Positions 8,326-15,769 of a stretch of 64,000 nucleotides of DNA are shown piece by piece; the first letter of the stretch is position 1; every line of letters begins with the position of its first letter. Under the pieces are notes generated by a model. That model saw nothing but the letters and a program-made list of their open reading frames with translations. It was not told where the DNA came from and made no database searches. The translations under genes were made by a program, and so were the position numbers. This DNA comes from Bacteroidetes bacterium HLUCCA01 (GTDB lineage Bacteria; Bacteroidota; Rhodothermia; Balneolales; HLUCCA01). The stretch covers positions 256,150-320,149 of the forward strand of contig LIHN01000019.1 in NCBI GenBank assembly GCA_001314545.1, in the 5' to 3' direction.

Positions 8326-11265
8326 CTAACTATCGGTTTCCGGCAGACTGTATGCTGAGGCGATGAGTCGTTTCAAGGTGCGATGATTGAACGGTTTGGC
8401 GACGTAGGCATTAAAGCCGTGCGGACCAATATGCTCTTCGAGGTAGTCCTTCGACTTGGCTGTAACAGCAACGATGAAGGGCTTGTCGCCGTCAGGTTGC
8501 TGTCTGATAGCCTGGCATACATCAATACCCGTCAACGGATTATTCAGGTTTATGTCGAGCAGGTAAACGTGGTGCAGCTCCGTTTCCAGTTTGTTGATTA
8601 CCTTCTGAGGACTACGCTCCATGGTAAACTGAAACTCGGGCAGACTTTTCTTCATCATCAGCTGGAGAACCGGATTATCTTCCAGATACAAAATTTTCAG
8701 ATCGTCTTCGGAGCTTACCGGGCTTTCAGTTTCGGGTACCAGCGCTACAGGAGCCTGCTCCAGCGGAATTTCAACAACAAAACGACAGCCTCCGAATTCA
8801 TTGTTTTCATGGTGGAGTTTACCACCCAGAAGTTCGGTTTGTTTGACCACAACAGGCAGCCCCATCCCGCTGCCTTCGTACAGACGGGCGTCGCCCTCAC
8901 TACCCTGACGGAAGGGTTCAAAGACCGCCAGATTCATATCTTCCGGAATACCGATGCCGGTGTCATTCACCTCGATGAGCAGTTTGGTTCCGATGGTGCG
9001 GATATTAAGCCGCACGCCCCCCTCGTGGGTGAATTTCACAGCATTGTCGAGCAATTTCTCCACAATAGAGTTCAGGATGCTCTCATCGGTGTGAACCAAC
9101 GTGTTCTTGGGCACAAACGACTGAAAATACAGTCCCTTGTCGGCGCATTTAATATTGTAATTCTCCAGAATGGAACGCAAAGAGTCTTCCAGTTCCATTT
9201 CACGCGGCCGGACCGTCAGGTTCTGGGAAATCATGTTGGAGTAGTTCAGAATGGACTCCAGCGTTTCATACAGCCTGTTGGTACTCTGCACGATCATATC
9301 GGCGTAGTCCACGGTATCCGAATCACCGCCGTTTTCCTGTATCAACCGCGCAAAGCCCATGATGCTGGTAACCGGTGTGCGGAATTCATGACTGATAGCC
9401 TCGATAATACCCATTCGAAGCTTGCTCAACGACTCGGCCTCCTTACGGGCTGCCTGTAAGGTATCCATCTTGACCTTCAGCTCGGTGATATCGGTCATGG
9501 ATCCGGCTGATGTGGGCATTTCGCTGCCGGGCGTTTCAATATAAACCAGTCGGACGTGCACCCATCGCTGTTCCCCGTCACGACGGATCAGTCTCCATTC
9601 CAGCTCCAGATCAACCTTATCGCGGTGATGTCGGGCGTGTTCATTCTTGACACGATGGCGGTCTTCGGGATGCACGAAATCCAGATATTTTTCCCCGTCG
9701 TTTTCGAAAAACTCTTCTTGCGTAATAGCAAACAGAGAAGCCAGAGCCTTGTTGACAAAGGTCAGTTCGAATTTCTCATTGCGCAGCCAAACCCCGATGG
9801 TCAGGGACTCAGCGTAGGCCAGAAACTTTTCGTATTGCACCGTCAGCTGTTTATTGAGCAGCAACGACTCGGTGACATCACGGAAGAGGGTAAACACCCG
9901 GAATGGTTTATCCCGATCAGGGTGAAACTCCGGTATAGCATTGATATTGAGCCATCGGTAGGATGCATCCTGCGGATTGTAAACACCCATGTTAACGTTT
10001 TGCACGACCTTACCGGTACGCAAGGCCACTATAGCCGGATGTTCATCTCCGGGGAAGTCGGATCCGTCTTCGCGGATGGCTTTCCATCGCGGGTCAAAGG
10101 ATTCACGGCCCAGCAGCTGATCCATGCTCAGACCCAGCAAGGTTGATGCGGCGGTATTGGCACGTATGATTTTCCCGTTTTCCTCCTGATAGACCACCCC
10201 ATCGGTCATTCGCTCATACAGATTGCGGAAAAGCTCTTCACTTTCCTTGAGCTGCTGGTTTTGTCGGAGCTCATCGGATATATCTTCGGCCAGAATCAGG
10301 TAACTGGTGACCTGGTCGAGCCGATTCTTTACAACCCGTATCCGCCAGCGCACCGGGATTATGCGGCCGTCTTTACGACGGGCTTCGCAGATGTTTACCA
10401 GGGTAAATCCCAGGTCGTTGGCAACATCGGGAGGTGAAGAAGGCTCTGCTTCCGCAGTCAGACGCGCTGTTTCCGCGTCGACCGGTTGTCCGTTAGGTTC
10501 ATCCGCAGGCTCGATCTGGTTACCCGTAAACAGATTTGAAAATTTATTCCGGACCAGCATGTCTTCCAGATTCATACCCAGCGCTTCATCCTCGGAATAG
10601 CCAAAAACCGAAGTTGCTGTGCTGTTCCAGGATACGATATGCCGGTCTGTTGCACACTGAATACTGGCCATGGGCATCATATCAACGAGCATCCGGAAGT
10701 GTTGTTCCTGTCGCTGACTGGTAATATCTACCATGTGGGCGGCGAGCATACGACCAAGAATAGCTGCGGCCTGCGATAAAAGCTCTGCGTTTTCATCGGT
10801 CCAGTTTCGTTCTCTGCGCGTATCGTCGAAGCCGATAAATCCTGCGAGTTCGGCCTCAGAGAAGACGGGAAGCACAAGAATGGACTTGATTCCCTGACTG
10901 GCCAGCACCTCCTGTTCAGGTTCCGGAAGTGTTGAAACATCACCGAAATAGGGTTTGTTTTCGCTGAAAGCGTTTATCCACGACTCGAAATAGGGAATCA
11001 TGGGAACGTTCTGGAGTTCGTGGTTGTCGATCTGAGGCTCAACCCCCGGAGCACAGACTTCAAAGAGATGGTTGGCCAGATACCCGTGTTCATCACTGGG
11101 CTGCAGTTCAAAATAATAGACCCGACACACATCGGAGTAGTCGAGCATAAGTTTCATGGCTTCCTGAATGGCATCAGGCCGTTTTTTAATCGATGAAAGA
11201 ATCGATACAATGCTGGAGACGAGCCCCTGTAGATGTGGCATAAAATAATTTACCAGACTATTCAC
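8326..11265 (-). CDS. GAF-PAS hybrid histidine kinase with receiver domain
   Basis: Up to 979 residues from a GTG at 11265; an ATG eight codons later (11241) is equally possible, as neither has a good ribosome site. Order: GAF-like domain (about 30-175), PAS domains at about 190-330 (interrupted by a Pro/Glu-rich loop at 250-275), 340-460 and 480-600, HisKA with SHEFRTP (His626), HATPase (DNTGIGIPEDM, GSGMGLPVV), and a C-terminal receiver with phosphoacceptor Asp904 in LLDINL and the conserved KPF. It has no membrane helix. The receiver has no attached output domain, so it probably feeds a phosphorelay or is autoregulatory. Confidence 0.92.
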   Translation of the reverse strand: MNSLVNYFMPHLQGLVSSIVSILSSIKKRPDAIQEAMKLMLDYSDVCRVYYFELQPSDEHGYLANHLFEVCAPGVEPQIDNHELQNVPMIPYFESWINAFSENKPYFGDVSTLPEPEQEVLASQGIKSILVLPVFSEAELAGFIGFDDTRRERNWTDENAELLSQAAAILGRMLAAHMVDITSQRQEQHFRMLVDMMPMASIQCATDRHIVSWNSTATSVFGYSEDEALGMNLEDMLVRNKFSNLFTGNQIEPADEPNGQPVDAETARLTAEAEPSSPPDVANDLGFTLVNICEARRKDGRIIPVRWRIRVVKNRLDQVTSYLILAEDISDELRQNQQLKESEELFRNLYERMTDGVVYQEENGKIIRANTAASTLLGLSMDQLLGRESFDPRWKAIREDGSDFPGDEHPAIVALRTGKVVQNVNMGVYNPQDASYRWLNINAIPEFHPDRDKPFRVFTLFRDVTESLLLNKQLTVQYEKFLAYAESLTIGVWLRNEKFELTFVNKALASLFAITQEEFFENDGEKYLDFVHPEDRHRVKNEHARHHRDKVDLELEWRLIRRDGEQRWVHVRLVYIETPGSEMPTSAGSMTDITELKVKMDTLQAARKEAESLSKLRMGIIEAISHEFRTPVTSIMGFARLIQENGGDSDTVDYADMIVQSTNRLYETLESILNYSNMISQNLTVRPREMELEDSLRSILENYNIKCADKGLYFQSFVPKNTLVHTDESILNSIVEKLLDNAVKFTHEGGVRLNIRTIGTKLLIEVNDTGIGIPEDMNLAVFEPFRQGSEGDARLYEGSGMGLPVVVKQTELLGGKLHHENNEFGGCRFVVEIPLEQAPVALVPETESPVSSEDDLKILYLEDNPVLQLMMKKSLPEFQFTMERSPQKVINKLETELHHVYLLDINLNNPLTGIDVCQAIRQQPDGDKPFIVAVTAKSKDYLEEHIGPHGFNAYVAKPFNHRTLKRLIASAYSLPETDS

Positions 11266-11858
11266 TAATTAATTTGAAGGTCACCGAAAGACCTGTCTAC
11301 ACGTAGCACAATGGTGACTCAATGTCTTTTTTTACAATTCCATTCCCCGCAGTGACAAAAATCTCTTTTGTTAAGGAATACTAATTCAATGACTTAGGGC
11401 ACCTGTGTGGAGTTAGAACTTCTTTATGGTCCCCCCTATTTTCACGCAATTGTAAAATGCGCAGTTTGCCCGTGTAAATATATTAATATTTCCTAATTAA
11501 TTGGGCTGTATTTTGGCAAGAAAAGCTATAGGAAAAAATCAGGGTCGCAACCCTTCCCTGTTGCGACCCGAACCATCAGTTTTCGGAACTTAGCAAATGA
11601 AAACGATACCAAGAGGATGGAAATCCTGATGTTTTAGATGATATGAACAGTAAGACATAAGTGGTGCAGCCATGTCACTGACTGCACCATCGTAGCTTGT
11701 GTAGCCTAGCTTGTGTGCTTCATTTGGGGTAGAAATGCTTCACTTGCAGTATATGAAGGAGATCAACTGATCGATATTTTTATTAAAATTTTTTAATGTA
11801 CTGAATAAACGCTCATTACCGCTAGAGAAGGCTGCTCACAGCACGCACGTTACACGCA
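11266..11858. other. AT-rich intergenic stretch without a gene
   Basis: About 590 bases between the hybrid kinase and the tRNA-Leu terminator. No frame looks coding. It contains one perfect 10-pair inverted repeat (listed separately) and several AT-rich tracts that could hold the kinase promoter; a TATATTTA box on the minus strand lacks a matching -33 TTTG. Confidence 0.6.
11531..11569 (-). terminator. Perfect inverted repeat, terminator-like on the minus strand
   Basis: GGGTCGCAAC (11542-11551) and GTTGCGACCC (11560-11569) form a perfect 10-pair stem with an 8-base loop. Read leftward it is followed by TGATTTTTTCC, so it may end transcripts entering from the tRNA side. It could also be part of a small RNA. 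Confidence 0.5.
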
Positions 11859-11892
11859 TAAAAAAAGCCCCGCAGGAAAAACCTGAGGGGCT
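11859..11892 (-). terminator. Intrinsic terminator of the tRNA-Leu gene
   Basis: An 11-position stem with one mismatch (AGCCCC..AGG against CCTG.GGGGCT), a 5-base loop and a run of at least seven T on the minus strand. It begins only 6 bases after the tRNA 3' end. Confidence 0.85.
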
Positions 11893-11898
11893 GCAGTG

Positions 11899-11985
11899 TA
11901 CCGCCGACCGGACTCGAACCGGTACGAGCTTTTAAGGCTCAATGGATTTTAAGTCCATCGTGTCTACCAATTCCACCACGGCGGC
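11899..11985 (-). tRNA. tRNA-Leu (anticodon UAA)
   Basis: An 87-base tRNA read on the minus strand. The acceptor stem GCCGCCG pairs with CGGCGGU (one G-U), with discriminator A. The anticodon arm ATGGA-CTTAAAA-TCCAT gives anticodon TAA. A long variable arm (GAGCCTTAAAAGCTC) identifies a class II tRNA, and the T arm carries GGTTCGAGTCC. CCA is not encoded. Confidence 0.95.
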
Positions 11986-12028
11986 ACGTCGTAAGTTCTA
12001 TACTATCAATGGGTTGTGCTATCTTTTC

Positions 12029-12060
12029 GTACGCAATGGCTGCCTTACACTGTTGCGTAC
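12029..12060. repeat. Short inverted repeat upstream of tRNA-Leu
   Basis: GTACGCAA at 12029-12036 and TTGCGTAC at 12053-12060, an 8-pair perfect inverted repeat with a 16-base spacer just upstream of the tRNA on the minus strand. No T run follows. It could be an operator or chance. Confidence 0.3.
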
Positions 12061-12132
12061 ATCTGCACGCTGTGTATGCTGTTTCAACAAGCATCTTTAA
12101 TAGTTCAATAGCAACGCAAAATACACATAATT

Positions 12133-12420
12133 CTAAATCGGATACAACGAAAAGATCAGCCCCGACTTGAAATATGAAATGGGCAGTAGATCAAATGCCT
12201 GCCTTTTTCCCTTCCATCCCAGATTCCGAAATGCATCAGTACGTTCCACTTCATCGGGATCTCCAAGTACACCCCCACCTTCAAGATAACCCGCATAACG
12301 GATTAGTTTACTGTTCCAGAACCTGATTGACTCCCCGGTTTGTGGATTTTGTGGTGCAAAAACACAGATAGCAGGTTTGGTTGTGCCAAAACACGCAGAA
12401 TAAGCTATCCGTGCTGATCT
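12133..12420 (-). pseudogene. Remnant of a bacterial nitric oxide synthase oxygenase
   Basis: About 80 codons on the minus strand match an internal part of bacterial NOS oxygenase: KPAICVFAPQ, then IRFWNSKLIRYAGY, GDPDEVE, NLGWKGKRQAFDLLP. In B. subtilis NOS, as I remember it, the matching part (KIRPTITIF, WNHQLIRYAGY, LGW.GERTDFDLLP) is about residues 98-175. The haem-ligand region before it and the substrate and dimer regions after it are absent; the frame runs into unrelated sequence and stops at 12133. The surviving segment is therefore a fragment that cannot make a working enzyme. Confidence 0.7.
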
Positions 12421-12484
12421 CACAGACCCGTGATGCGCACGTACTGACGCTGATGTTTCCCCCGACGCGCCGGACGAAGGCAAT

Positions 12485-12521
12485 AAAAAAAGTCCCGGCC
12501 GGGGTTAACCGACAGGGACTT
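12485..12521 (-). terminator. Intrinsic terminator of the 85-residue gene
   Basis: AAGTCCC and GGGACTT pair, with additional inner pairing (TCGG/CCGG), followed on the minus strand by a run of T. It lies 20 bases after the stop codon at 12541. Confidence 0.8.
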
Positions 12522-12540
12522 AAAACCGGAATAAGAAAAG

Positions 12541-12798
12541 TTACTTTTTCTTGTCTTTGTAGAAATAAATCTTACTGTTCACAGCGTCTTTGCCACTTTT
12601 AATTTTGGCATTGTTTTCACGATTGTAGGTGTAGACAATATTACGCATGGAGTTGAGTTCTTTGTCGCTGGTATAGGCTACTTCTAAAGCTTCTCCACCG
12701 GGTACAAGCTGATTGAGTGCCTCAATTAGTGGTCTGAACTTGGATGTAGACTTTTTGGTAACTTTGACGTCGTTACGCGATACGAATTTTATTTTCAT
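12541..12798 (-). CDS. Small basic protein of unknown function
   Basis: An 85-residue Lys-rich protein (MKIKFVSRNDV start, FYKDKKK end) with no signal peptide, membrane segment or cysteine. The central VPGGEALEVAY and the regular charge pattern suggest a small folded domain rather than a chance frame, and a clean terminator follows. The gene and its upstream region are AT-richer than the surroundings. I do not recognise the family. Confidence 0.6.
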   Translation of the reverse strand: MKIKFVSRNDVKVTKKSTSKFRPLIEALNQLVPGGEALEVAYTSDKELNSMRNIVYTYNRENNAKIKSGKDAVNSKIYFYKDKKK

Positions 12799-12987
12799 AT
12801 TGTGTAGAAGATTGGTGATAATTCAGTAAAGTGACTGTTTTTTTCTTTCCTCGGCTAACTAAACTATTACTAATATACATAAATGTATACTAAAATAAAC
12901 ATCGTTTTATCACATTTAAAAAACTTCCTTTTTAATCGTCAATTATTTTTTTCCGACAGGTAACAGTTTCATTAGTCTTACTATAAA

Positions 12988-13821
12988 ATGTATTATCAAC
13001 GCATCCAGCCTTACATTGCTTTCATACGCAAATACTTCCCTCAGCATCCAAATTTACAGGATATGGGCCTGTTTGCAGATGAAAATCCCGACACAATCCG
13101 TGCAGATTTCAGGTCTTGGTGCAGACGTGATATCAAGGAGTTTATTCAACATTTAACATTCATCCTGGCACGTGTACACCGAAGAACCCCATCTGATACC
13201 TATAGTTTTCCGGACTACCAGCCCGCAATTTTTCTGCACTCAACGCCTGTCATAACGCATCTTCACATTTTGTGGACGGACACCGTGTTTGGTCGCATGC
13301 TGCTGGCCGCTACCGACCATGGACTTGCTGCTGTTCTATTCGATAACGAGGATGACACCCCTATTACTACACCCGAAAAACATGCACAACATTTACTCAA
13401 AACACGCTTCCCCAAAGCGAAATGCAGCATGATTTTAAATCAGCACATTTCAGATGCCCTGGCCTTTTTTTCCGGCGATGCCACCGTTAATCTCCATTTA
13501 CATGTAAACACTACGGCGTTCCGACTGCAGGTCTACGAGGCTTTGATAAAAATTCCGCCTGCCCAGCTGCGCACGTATACTGAGACAGCACGCTTCATCG
13601 GACGACCTCGTGCTGTTCGGGCTGTAGGGAATGCCGTAGCGTCGAACCCGATTTCCCTGATTATACCCTGCCACCGTATTGTACCCGCCTCGGGCGGATT
13701 CGGGAACTACTTCTGGGGCTCAGAACGCAAAATGGCCCTGCTTGGTTGGGAAGCCATTGCCGAAAACCGTTATATTGCAACTGCGATTCAGGAAACCACC
13801 ACCAAAAACACACCTCTATGA
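12988..13821 (+). CDS. Ada/Ogt-type methylated-DNA-protein cysteine methyltransferase with reduced AraC-like N-terminus
   Basis: 277 residues. The C-terminal half (about 165-260) is a 6-O-methylguanine-DNA methyltransferase domain: RLQVYEALIKIPPAQLRTYT, GRPRAVRAVGNAVASNP, and the acceptor Cys228 in IPCHRI. The N-terminal 65 residues (YYQRIQPYIAFIRKYFPQHP to FIQHLTFILAR) resemble the AraC helix-turn-helix part of Ada, but as a shortened, weakly conserved version. It lacks Ada's methylphosphotriester zinc domain. The protein repairs alkylated guanine; whether it still regulates transcription is unclear. Its TGA overlaps the next gene's ATG (ATGA at 13818). Confidence 0.85.
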   Translation: MYYQRIQPYIAFIRKYFPQHPNLQDMGLFADENPDTIRADFRSWCRRDIKEFIQHLTFILARVHRRTPSDTYSFPDYQPAIFLHSTPVITHLHILWTDTVFGRMLLAATDHGLAAVLFDNEDDTPITTPEKHAQHLLKTRFPKAKCSMILNQHISDALAFFSGDATVNLHLHVNTTAFRLQVYEALIKIPPAQLRTYTETARFIGRPRAVRAVGNAVASNPISLIIPCHRIVPASGGFGNYFWGSERKMALLGWEAIAENRYIATAIQETTTKNTPL

Positions 13822-14366
13822 AAAAAATATTCGGAATTATACTGTTGATCGGGCTGGTTACAGCCACCGATGCCCTGGCCCAGACCGCATTGGGATTGTC
13901 GTACGAACGGCGTAACGAAGCGCCAACCAACGGCTTCGGGATTCAGCTGGAACGCGGTATCCTGGGCAGTATCCCTGTAGTGGATGTGCGTGCTCGTATC
14001 CATGGCAGCTTCTTCACCGAAGCCGCTGAGCTCAATCAGGATGCCATCCAGAACTCACTGACCGGACTGGTTGACGGAACGGCGCAGTCCTATGATTTTG
14101 GCGCCGCTGTAATTGGTGGTGTTGGTCTGGGACTCTTTCGCCCTTACGCCGGACTGGGCGTGGGTATGGAAAACTGGGAGTTCGAAGACTATGAAAACAG
14201 CACGCATTACTATTATGGACTGGCCGGAATTGCCATAACCCCCATTCCTTTTGTCAAACCGTATCTGGAGTTCCGCTTCTCCTCTTATGATGACCTGAGT
14301 GAAGCCCGGCAGGAAATCGGTGAAGGCAATGCCCGTGTTCACCTGGGCGTAACCATAGGGTTCTGA
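13818..14366 (+). CDS. Putative outer-membrane beta-barrel protein
   Basis: The ATG at 13818 overlaps the methyltransferase stop and begins a textbook signal peptide (MKKIFGIILLIGLVTATDAL, cleavage near residue 22); the mature part is about 160 residues. Glycine- and aromatic-rich strands such as YAGLGVGMENWEF and YGLAGIAI, ending HLGVTIGF, indicate a small 8-strand-type barrel (outer-membrane protein beta-barrel superfamily). Partner or ligand unknown. A terminator follows. Confidence 0.7.
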   Translation: MKKIFGIILLIGLVTATDALAQTALGLSYERRNEAPTNGFGIQLERGILGSIPVVDVRARIHGSFFTEAAELNQDAIQNSLTGLVDGTAQSYDFGAAVIGGVGLGLFRPYAGLGVGMENWEFEDYENSTHYYYGLAGIAITPIPFVKPYLEFRFSSYDDLSEARQEIGEGNARVHLGVTIGF

Positions 14367-14395
14367 TACCCGCCGTCACATTCCCGGTACCGCAT

Positions 14396-14436
14396 AAAAA
14401 AAGGCATCCCTGCACGACGGCGGGGATGCCTTTTTT
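14396..14436 (+). terminator. Bidirectional intrinsic terminator between convergent genes
   Basis: GGCATCCC (14403-14410) pairs with GGGATGCC (14423-14430). Seven A precede the stem and six T follow, so it can serve both the barrel gene and the leftward VKOR gene. Confidence 0.85.
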
Positions 14437-14554
14437 GTATTTAATTCTGAGTCAGCACGCGCTACACCTGCATAGTGCGCACCAGACCATGCATTCCAGA
14501 GCAGTACTACGGGTTCCGCGGATAAGCCTGAGCTGCAGCCAATCCACGTCCCAT

Positions 14555-14980
14555 TCAGTCTTCCAGACTGTATTTGCGAAGTCCGAGGGTCAACAAAACC
14601 GCCATCAGTGTGGTGAGCAGGGCTGATATCAGACAGAACTGACAGAACGCATTAATGACAACAGCCTGCAGATAAATAAGCCATAGGGTAAAAATAAATC
14701 CGCCGCCGACTATAAGCGTTGATGCCTTCAGAAAAAGGCGGTTATCAGTCTGATAGTACAGCACAGCGCTGAACAAAACGCTCAGATAATATAAAACGCC
14801 CAGGTACGCCAGAGGAATGCCCAGCAAATAGGCATATTCACTGCTGAGAACCGCATCGCAACCCGTTATGACCGAGCAACCAACGTCGCTGCCCTGATAG
14901 TGCATCAACGACAGATAGAAGGCATCGGCGAAGCCCAGCAATGCCAGAAGGCCCACCAAAGGCAACCAAAATCCGGACAT
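14555..14980 (-). CDS. Vitamin K epoxide reductase (VKOR) family membrane protein
   Basis: 141 residues with four to five predicted membrane helices. The cysteine set of bacterial VKOR is present: a loop pair Cys35 and Cys41 (GCSVITGCDAV) and the active-site pair Cys113-x-x-Cys116 (FCQFC) facing the quinone. VKOR reoxidises DsbA-type proteins and passes electrons to quinone, replacing DsbB. It starts 5 bases after the DsbA-like gene, so the two form one transcription unit that makes disulfides in the periplasm. Confidence 0.9.
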   Translation of the reverse strand: MSGFWLPLVGLLALLGFADAFYLSLMHYQGSDVGCSVITGCDAVLSSEYAYLLGIPLAYLGVLYYLSVLFSAVLYYQTDNRLFLKASTLIVGGGFIFTLWLIYLQAVVINAFCQFCLISALLTTLMAVLLTLGLRKYSLED

Positions 14981-14985
14981 GCAGT

Positions 14986-15675
14986 TTACTCCAGTTCAGC
15001 CAGTTTCTGTTCGATCAATGCCTTGAAACCCGCAGCATTAGAGGGAGTTTCCGTGTACTCGCCGTTGAAAAAGAAGGAAGGGACGGCGCGGATATTAAGT
15101 TCAATCCCCAGATTGTACTGCTGTTCAATGCGGGCGAGGATGGCCTCATCACGAACATCACGCATAAACTGTTCATCGTCCAGTCCCAATTCCCGGGCGT
15201 AGGTCAGAAAAGCGGAGCTGGCCATACCGCGCGACCATGCCTGCTGATTACGCATAATCAAATCGTGCATTTCCCAGAACTTACCCTGTCGACCAGCTGC
15301 CTCGGAAGCACTCGCAGCCATTACGGCAAACTGGTGGGTATTGACCAGCGGGAAATGGTGCCACACAAAGTAGACATCGTCTTCATACTCCTCCATGACT
15401 TCTTTGATAATGGGATGATAAAATCCGCAGGCACCGCACTGATAATCGCCGAATTCAACAATCCTGAGTTTAGCGTCCGGATTACCGATACCCCATTCAT
15501 CGGGTATGGAGGTGTCTGCCGTTAGCGTTCCGGTAGATGCCGTATTTTCGGTTGCATTACCGGTTACATACCAGATACTTCCGGCAATGACAACCAGCAC
15601 GGCCAGCAGTCCGGCCCAGATTAATCCCCCCGCTTTCTTTGTTGCTTCAGCCTGGCGTTGTTTTTTACTTGCCAT
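14986..15675 (-). CDS. DsbA-family membrane-anchored thiol oxidoreductase
   Basis: 229 residues with a basic cytoplasmic N-terminus (SKKQRQAEATKK), one membrane anchor (about 17-37) and a periplasmic thioredoxin fold with DsbA-type insertion. The active site is Cys80-Gly-Ala-Cys83 in GDYQCGACGFYHP, and the cis-proline loop is AVPSFFF. It is the likely electron donor to the adjacent VKOR protein. The family includes both DsbA oxidases and related isomerases; the VKOR partner favours oxidase. Confidence 0.9.
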   Translation of the reverse strand: MASKKQRQAEATKKAGGLIWAGLLAVLVVIAGSIWYVTGNATENTASTGTLTADTSIPDEWGIGNPDAKLRIVEFGDYQCGACGFYHPIIKEVMEEYEDDVYFVWHHFPLVNTHQFAVMAASASEAAGRQGKFWEMHDLIMRNQQAWSRGMASSAFLTYARELGLDDEQFMRDVRDEAILARIEQQYNLGIELNIRAVPSFFFNGEYTETPSNAAGFKALIEQKLAELE

Positions 15676-15769
15676 AAAATTGAATGTAGTGTAAGTGAAA
15701 AAGTGAATTGACAGTGTGGCAAATTACCACCATTAACCCACTTTTTCTGTAATATTTCGTTAGCTGAGC

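Noticed and set aside
8383-9459. Long rightward frame of 358 codons
   Set aside because: It lies entirely antisense to the hybrid histidine kinase, whose domains are clear; its translation has no recognisable motif.
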